Assembly (NCBI RefSeq): GCF_022539505.1
Contig: NC_061510.1
Coordinates: 32,141,047-32,205,046 of the forward strand
Direction of reading: 5' to 3'
DNA: 64,000 nt
From: Lolium rigidum
Lineage: Eukaryota > Streptophyta > Magnoliopsida > Poales > Poaceae
The notes under the pieces were generated by a model. It saw only the letters and a list, made by a program, of their open reading frames with translations. It was not told the DNA's origin and searched no databases. The translations under genes and the position numbers were made by a program. Below, piece by piece: positions 57,662 to 64,000 of this stretch (the stretch's first letter is position 1; each line of letters opens with the position of its first letter).

Positions 57662-58846
57662 GAGCATCTCCACTCGTCTCTCCGAACAGGCCCTCGGCGT
57701 GCCATTTTTTCATCCGGACGGCGAAAAATGGCCCAGTCGCGCCCCCGGTTCCTCGTTTTTCGCCGGATTTGGGCTTTCATCCATCCGGCGAGCCCACGCC
57801 AACCCCGGTCCCCCGGGGAGCGCTCGGGGACTCCGGACGAAGCGAAAGCGCGCGAAACGCCGAGAAATCTCTCCCGCGCTTTCGTTTCGTCTTCGCCGCG
57901 GAGGTGGCCCCTAACGGTCAGCGACACGCGCATCGTCTTCCGCGCACGCATCGTCTTCCGCGTACGCATCGTCTTCCGCGCGCAATAAAGGCTGCCGCCG
58001 GTCAGTTCGCCGCGGACGCGTCGCATTCCACGCGGCATTAATCGCCGGCGCCAGCCGCGCCTATATACGCCGCTCCGCTCGCCGCGACGCGCATCCCTGC
58101 TCCACTCTTCCTCCACTCTCCCTCCACTCTCCCTCCACTCTTCCAATTGCGTTCTACGACGACGACGGCGCAGCCAACAACGGCTTCCCCCTCCGGTCGC
58201 TCCACGCGTGGGAGGGGCACCTCCTCCACCAGGCGGGGTACCCCTGCCCGCCGGACACGAGGCCTCCCGGCGGCGGGTGGCGGCTAAGTGCTGGTGGCGT
58301 GCCAATCCCGCCGCCGCCCCAGGGCCACGCCCTCGACGTTGCCATCGAGGAGGCGCGGATGGCGATGACGGAGGAAGAACGCGCCGACCCGCGCCACCAC
58401 CCCGAGAACTACACGCGCTGGAACTCCTTCTTCCTCCGGCGGTGGGAGCGCGAACTGGCGTCCTACGACGGCCCGCCACCTCCGCCTCCGCGCAACAACG
58501 CCGCGGGTCGCCGGCGTTGGTGGAGCGCGCCGAATAGGACGCTCCATAACGTCCTCGAGCACATCCAGGGCGGCAACTCCCCGGTGCTCACGATGCCCCC
58601 TCCATCGAGGGCATCGACCAGCCGCCGCCGGGGAAACAGCTGGCAGCCACGGCGCATGGCTGTCAGCTCGTCGTCTTCCGACACAGCGTCGAGGTCGCTC
58701 TCCAGGTCGGCGCCATCCTTGGCGCCGGTGAAAAAGGAGCCGGCTTCCCCGCCGAGCCACCGCACGCGCGGCGGCGGCGGCATCGTCATCCGCGAGCCTT
58801 CGACGGCACAAGGACGGCTCCGCCCGAAGCGCGAACATGACACCTG
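57662..58846 (+). mobile_element. Harbinger-type element, left part (truncated)
   Basis: Starts gagcatctccactcgtctct after a TTA (57659-57661). It has a GC-rich promoter-like region with the tandem motif cgcatcgtcttccgcg (57930-57980, three copies) and a TATA-like ctatatacgcc near 58062, followed by an ORF. The right end is missing because other sequence begins at about 58847. Confidence 0.6.
58150..58846 (+). CDS. Element-borne ORF, C-terminally truncated
   Basis: Open from about 58150 (AFYDDDGAANNGFPLRSLHA) through GHALDVAIEEARMAMTEEER, NYTRWNSFFLRRWERELASY, RRRWWSAPNRTLHNVLEHI and a Ser/Pro-rich region to about VIREPSTAQGRLRPKREH, where the homologous reading stops. The first Met in frame is at 58299 but the frame is open upstream. 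It is aromatic- and Arg-rich, of a kind repeatedly seen in cereal transposon-associated predictions. Function unknown. Confidence 0.45.
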
Positions 58847-58987
58847 TAGGGATTCGTTGCATAGAAAACAAAAAATTTCCTACTGCGAACACGCAACCCA
58901 AGCCAAGATGCAATCTAGAAGACGGTAGCAACGAGGGGATTATCGAGTCTCACCCTTGAAGAGATTCCAAAGCCTACAAGATGAGGC
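58847..58987. mobile_element. Fragment of an unidentified repeat
   Basis: tgtagggattcgttgcatag and the following roughly 130 bp look like a transposon terminus truncated by the copia LTR at 58988. The family is not identified. Confidence 0.4.
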
Positions 58988-60237
58988 TGTAAGGGTATTT
59001 CACCCTTATCCATTATTTTGGTAACGATGACACCGTGCTAAAGTATTTGGCCTAATATGTTTATAAGTACAATCTCAGGTATTAGGCAATGAGGCGTAAA
59101 TGGTGTATCAAAGGAACAAGAAGGCTAAAGGTGACCCCCCATTTCAACAACAATCAAAAAGGGGTTACAGGAGAAATCCGGTCACCTGCCCGGTCCAACC
59201 GGGCCAGCAACCGGCCTGTCCGGTGCTCCGTCCGGTCCACCGGGCGGCAACCGGGCTCCAAAGGAGGAGCCAGCAGGTCCGGTTTGCGCCCGGTCAACCG
59301 GGCTCTCCACCGGCGTGTCCGGTGCTCCGTCCGGTCCACCGGGCGGCAACCGGGGGCCAACCGGCCGCCAACCGGAGGAGCTCCAGGACCAGCAAAAGGC
59401 GTCCGGTCACTGGCCCGGTCAGACCGGCCTCTCAGCCGGGCTGTCCGGTCTGTGGCCCGGTCGACCGGGTTTGTCGAGGAAAAGCTGAGGTGGCAAGTGG
59501 CAAACGGCCATATTTCGAAGAACACTATAAATAGCCCTTCTCCTACCTCTAGACAGTTAGGCACTACACTACAAGCTGTTCTTGAGCTCTCTCTCTCATA
59601 CTCCATTGCTAGAAACACCAAAAGCCTCAGATCTCCCTCCTCCTCCACCCAAACTCAAATCCCTCCGGGGAATCATTAGAGGAGGACCCGATCTACCGTT
59701 CTACCAAGCCAAATCTCATTCCCCCTTGTATTCATTGAGAAGCTTGCTTCCTAGGGTTCCTTGGAAACCCTAGGTAGGCAAGAAGGAGTCCGGAAGCATC
59801 CGGTACGTGGATTTGCTCCGGGCAAGATTGTGAAGGTTTGGAGGCTACCTCAAAGTCTACCACAAGTGAGTGAGCTATTCCTTCGTGGGATAGGCTCCGG
59901 AGAATAGGGTGAGCCTTCGTGGCGCGGGGAATCCTTCGTGGGACCTCCACTCCTCCAAACGTGACGTACCTTGTTGCAAAGCAAGGGAACACGGGAATAC
60001 ATCCTCGTCTCCGCGTGCTATCGGTTATCTCTAACCGAACTCCTTACTTGTGATTTAAGCACTCTGTGAGAGCCTTCGTGCTCGAGTTAGTTGTATCCTC
60101 ATATAGGTTGCTTCACCTAGTTTGCATTAGGCTCATCTTTATATTCCGCAAAGCCTAATATTGCAAAGAAAGAATTAAAATTTGTAGAAACCTATTCACC
60201 CCCCCCCCCCTCTAGGTTTACCATCTCTATACTTTCA
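58988..60237 (+). repeat. Copia 5' LTR (1250 bp)
   Basis: Begins tgtaagggtatttcaccctt and ends ctctatactttca. Contains a CCGG-rich repeat block (59160-59480) and, near 59524, a TATA-like actataaatagccc followed by a leader. A C-run of about 12 bases lies near 60199. Confidence 0.9.
59160..59480 (+). repeat. CCGGT/ACCGG-rich repeats in the copia LTR
   Basis: cggtgctccgtccggtccac recurs at 59221 and 59320 (99-bp spacing), and cccggtcaaccgggc-like palindromes occur about every 40-60 bp. It is very rich in CG and CCGG just upstream of the TATA-like box. Confidence 0.8.
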
Positions 60238-60239
60238 AT

Positions 60240-60255
60240 TGGTATCAGAGCCTGG
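60240..60255 (+). other. Copia primer-binding site
   Basis: tggtatcagagcctgg, complementary to the 3' end of initiator Met tRNA, two bases after the LTR. Confidence 0.9.
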
Positions 60256-60290
60256 ACTCTTATTAAGGGCTTCACCGCCTTAAGAGTGAG

Positions 60291-62904
60291 ATGGATAAAC
60301 TCTTCGAGGGTCTAGATGAAGACTCTAACCTTTCGGTTAAAGAGATGAAATCTAGATTCTTGGCATATGAGGCCGAGAAGAAGAAAAAGGAGGATGAGCT
60401 ACAAAACCAAATGGCGAAATGAGCGCCATGCTTAAGAACCTAGCTGCGGGTGGAACTTCTAGTGGGGCTTCGGTCTCTAAGGAGTCCTACCATGATGTTA
60501 ACTATAACTATCCTAGAAACACTTCACCCATGCCTCATATAAACCATAGTGGGACCGTTCCCCATTACGATGGAACTCACTTTCCACATTGGAAATCTGC
60601 TATAGAATCTCATATTCGCAGCTGCAGTGTGGAGCTATGGGAGCTCATTGTTCATGGACATCGGGAGCCACAAGATCCCACTCGGTTGACCTCCACCGAG
60701 TTCTACAACCGATCAACTCAATGCATCCGCACGTGACAAGATTAGAAGTGGCATCAACGCAAGCTTCTTGATCAAGTCGATGACATTGTCTCCGCTAAAG
60801 AGTTGTGGGATCGGATCGTAGTACTACAAGAGGGAACCGATTTGATCCAATCAGCTCTCTATGAGACCGCAAAGCAAGAGGCCTACCAATTCATGATTCG
60901 AGATGGAGAATCCATATTTGATGCCTATGCTAGGCTTGGTGCTCGAAAGTAAGGGTCAAGGGACTTGGTGTTGAGAAGTACAATGACGGATTTGAGATGA
61001 ACGAAGCCTTCATAAAATCCAAGGTCATTGCTATGATTGCCGTCAAACAAGAAGACACCAACCTTGGACTCAACTTGCAAATCATGACCAAGAGTGCCGA
61101 TCTCAACTCCGATGATCTAGTCTCCTATGTGGCCGCCAATGAAAGCATGGCCAAAGCCGGAAAGAGGCTCAAGGCAATGAACCGTGTTGATGAAGCCTCA
61201 CACAACCATGAAGCGTCACACAACCTTGCTCTCAAAGCTAGAGCCGACCATGAAAGCAAAGAAGACTATGAGATTGAAGAAGATGAAGAGATGACTTCAA
61301 CTAGTGACATTGCTACCGACTTTGCTTTCTTTGCCAAGAAGTACAAGGCAAAGTTCCCAATGCTCCTCAATGACAAGAAGAAGAAGAGAACTTGCTACAA
61401 TTGTGATGAAGATAACCACTTTGCAAATGAGTGCCCTTATGAGAAAAGGGTAGACAAGCCAAAGTTCATCAAAGGGGTCAAGCCAAGATTGAAGCCGAAC
61501 CCAATCAACGATCGGTACAAGAAGAACAAGGGAAGAGCTTTTGTTGGGGCCGAGTACTTGTCCGATGAAGAAGAGGAAGATGAGGAGAAGGAGGCCGGAG
61601 TGGCCGGTTTAGCATACTCTAAGCCCGGGTCACTCTTCACATATGACTACTCCAAAGATTACTCCACGGAGAATGATGTTGGCTCTTCCTTCATGGCAAG
61701 AACAACTCAAGATGATGACTCCGATGACTCTCCCTCCTCTCCAATCATTGGCTCTTGTCTTATGGCAAGGGAAACCAAGGTAATGGAACCTCCACCTTCC
61801 CTATCTAGTGTTCTTGATGATGAAAACGAAGATCAAGAAGAATTAACTATGCTTAAGGAACTCTATGATGTTAGATGCACCCTTCGTGGTGAAGCTCTTG
61901 TCAAGTTTGATTTCTTGATGGACTCACTCAAAGAAAAGGATGAGTCCATTGAGGAATTAGAATATCAATTGAATGAGAAGGAACGGAGATTCAATCTCCT
62001 AAGACAAGAGCTAAAAACCGAAAGGTGCATATCTCAAGGCCTTAAGCAACAAATTGAAACTTATGAACTTGATAAAGTTAAGGACCTAGAAACTATTGAT
62101 AGGGCTCAATTATTGACCCAAGCGCTCAATGCTTCAAAGGAGGAGCTTGAAGTTGCTCATGCTTCTCTCACTAGGGATCTTGACCACCTTGAAAGAGCTA
62201 ACAAGCTTGTCAAGGATGAGCTCAAGAAACTTGGAGAGAATCATGATCTACTTCAAGAATCCTACAAAAAGGCTCTTGGATCAATGAAGGATCCCATTGA
62301 TGTTGAAAAGCTTGCTTGTTCCTCCATTTCCTTTACTAGTGAGCATGCTAAACTTGTTGAGGAACATGTTCGTTTACAAGAGGAACTTTCTTTGCATGTT
62401 GAGACCAATGCATATCTTGAGTCCTTGGTGACCAAATATGGTCTTGACTATCATCCTAATGAATCTTCTTGTGAGCAAGCATCTATTCTTAAGGAAAATG
62501 TTAGGCTAACAAAGGAACTTGCAAAGTTCACCACCGCCAAGAACAAGATGGGATTGGATGACCTCTTGAGTAAGCAAAGGTCAAACAATCAAAAGTATGG
62601 ACTTGGATATACTCCCAAGTCTCACAAGAAGAACAACTACAAGAAGGAGAAACCCGCTCAAGATAAGAACAAGAAGGTCACTAACAATGGCAAAGCCTCA
62701 AAGGGCAAAGCCGCTAGTGGTGCCCACACGGGGCCAAACGATCACTATGCATTATTTGTTGATTATTATGGTGATGTCTATGCTAACTATGTTGGCCCTC
62801 CTAATGGCTATGCTTATAGAGAGTACTCAATTTGGGTACCAAAAGATATTGTTGCCATTGCAAAGGAACCCATTAATCGATGGGTTCCTAAATCCTCTAC
62901 TTGA
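60291..62904 (+). pseudogene. Copia gag with zinc knuckle (frame-broken)
   Basis: Starts MDKLFEGLDEDSNLSVKEMK and stops after MAK (about 60418). It resumes in other frames with VPHYDGTHFPHWKSAIESHI (UBN2-type gag), KLLDQVDDIVSAKELWDRI and GESIFDAYARLG, and then runs open at 60997-62904. That last part holds the CCHC knuckle CYNCDEDNHFANEC (near 61390), acidic stretches and a long coiled coil (about 61840-62560). It forms the nucleocapsid. The three breaks between 60415 and 60955 are single-base and could be errors or true decay. Confidence 0.85.
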
Positions 62905-62912
62905 TCTTGTAG

Positions 62913-64000
62913 GGGTATTCCTCCGGTGGTCCAAAATGGGTGTTTGATAGTGGATGCACCAATCATATGACCGGAGGAAAAGGTGTGCTTGATCAATTCA
63001 TTGAAGATATCCACAAGAAGTCAAGCATTACCTTTGGTGACAACTCAAAGGGAAAGGTACTTGGGTATGGCAAGGTAGCAATCTCTAAGGACTTGTGCCT
63101 TGAGACGGTTATGCTTGTTGAACACCTTGGCTATAACTTACTTTCTATATATCATCTTGCCGATGCCGGGTACAATTCATATTTCACTAAATATTATGTG
63201 CAAGTCTTTAGGAGTGACAATCTTAAATTGGTCCTTGTTGGATTTGTGGAGAACAACCTTTATGTGGTTGACCTCTCGAAAGAGAGCCCCTCCTTCTCCA
63301 CATGTCTAATGGCGGCCAAGCATGACGAAGGATGGTTGTGGCATCGCCGCCTTGGTCATGTTAACATGAGAAATCTTAAACAACTCCTAAAGGGTGAGCA
63401 TATTGTGGGACTAACCGGTGTTTCCTTTGAGAAAGATCGTGTTTGTAGTGCATGTGTAGCCGGAAAGCAACTCAAGAAGAAGCATCCCATCAAGAGTATT
63501 GTTACCACATCTAGGCCTTTGGAGCTCCTTCATTTGGACCTCTTTGGGCCATCACACTATGATACTCTTGGTGGAAGCAAGTATGGACTTGTCATTGTTG
63601 ATGATTACTCAAGATACTCTTGGGTCTTTCTCCTTAAGTCTAAGGACGAGACCCATAGAGAGTTCATCACCTTCGCCAAGAAAGCTCAACGTATGTATGA
63701 ATCCGAGATCAAGGCAATTAGGACCGACAATGGCACCGAGTTCAAGAACTACACTATGCAAGAGTTTGTGGATGATGAGGGCATCAAGCATGAGTTTTCG
63801 GCGCCATACACCCCTCAACAAAACGGTGTTGTTGAAAGGAAGAACCGGACTATCATTGAGATGGCAAGAACCATGTTGAGTGAATTCAACTCACCCCACA
63901 ACTTTTGGGGAGAAGCCATCTCTACGGCCGTCCACTACTCCAACCGGCTCTTCCTCCGTCCCCTCCACAACAAAACCCCATACGAGCTCCTTACCGGTAA
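62913..64000 (+). CDS. Copia protease, GAG-pre-integrase and integrase (partial)
   Basis: Open without a stop from 62913 to the window end. It has the protease active site WVFDSGCTNHMTGG (62937 on), the GAG-pre-integrase motif WHRRLGHVNM, and the zinc-binding CSACVAGKQ. The integrase core shows D in HLDLFGP, D in RTDNGTEF and E in QNGVVERKNR, the D,D(35)E triad. A stop at 62902-62904 and a one-base shift separate it from gag. All visible catalytic residues are intact. Confidence 0.9.

Larger units (their letters stand above)
58988..64000 (+). mobile_element. Ty1/copia element, 5' part (truncated by the window end)
   Basis: A 5' LTR (58988-60237), a primer-binding site (60240) and a gag-protease-integrase reading order establish copia. 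Reverse transcriptase and the 3' LTR would lie beyond 64000. The left flank is gaggc. Confidence 0.95.

Noticed and set aside
57655..58479. 274-residue minus-strand frame
   Set aside because: Antisense shadow of the GC-rich Harbinger-like element; low-complexity Arg/Gly composition and no domain.
63100..63879. Short plus-strand frames at 63100-63309 and 63499-63879
   Set aside because: Out-of-frame shadows of the copia protease-integrase reading frame.

Overview
The window is plant nuclear DNA, almost certainly from a large-genome pooid grass (Triticeae or a close relative). The reasons are stacked LTR retrotransposons, Stowaway and Harbinger-type DNA elements, a CACTA end, a degenerate L1-type LINE, GC-rich grass-style codon use in the two intact genes, and gene families typical of cereals. 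Transposable elements fill most of it. Only two loci look like intact host genes: an LRR receptor-like kinase (45496-48821, +, one 83-bp intron) and a LOB-domain transcription factor (54242-54892, -).

Layout. 1-13585: a directly duplicated block of about 2.76 kb (copy A 571-3332, copy B 6143-13585). Copy B is interrupted by a 4747-bp Mutator-like element (MULE, 7211-11957) with long terminal inverted repeats and a perfect 9-bp target duplication; the matching empty site is in copy A. The MULE carries fragments of two host gene types, a GRF zinc-finger gene and a zf-XS gene, plus a 161-bp tandem array and a minisatellite inside an intron. 13586-28209: a staircase of nested minus-strand LTR retroelements (here E0 to E3), each cut by the next, then a new LTR start (E6) running into a 100-base assembly gap (28210-28309). 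28310-41300: two Gypsy elements of one LTR family (E4 on +, E5 on -) lie inside a degenerate FAR1-related gene on the minus strand. 41300-45495: intergenic DNA with a long hairpin, a 713-bp Harbinger-type element and a Stowaway MITE. 45496-55060: the gene island, with a dead LINE and a CACTA end between the two genes. 55300-58987: retroposon-like and Harbinger-like remnants. 58988-64000: a Ty1/copia element (5' LTR, PBS, gag, protease, integrase) running off the window.

Function. The kinase has all parts expected of a plasma-membrane receptor of the MIK2-like type (signal peptide, LRRs, transmembrane helix, RD kinase). The LBD protein is a nuclear DNA-binding regulator. Nothing links the two in a pathway; they are simply neighbours in a transposon-poor stretch.

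Two points need caution. First, paired LTRs differ again and again at CAG/CTG sites, where one copy reads CGAG, CTCG, CGG or CAAG. Several frameshifts in the MULE-borne genes fall at the same kind of site. This looks more like base-calling error at CHG-methylated cytosines than biological decay. Second, none of the nested elements left of the gap finds its other half in the window, so the join across the gap should not be trusted.
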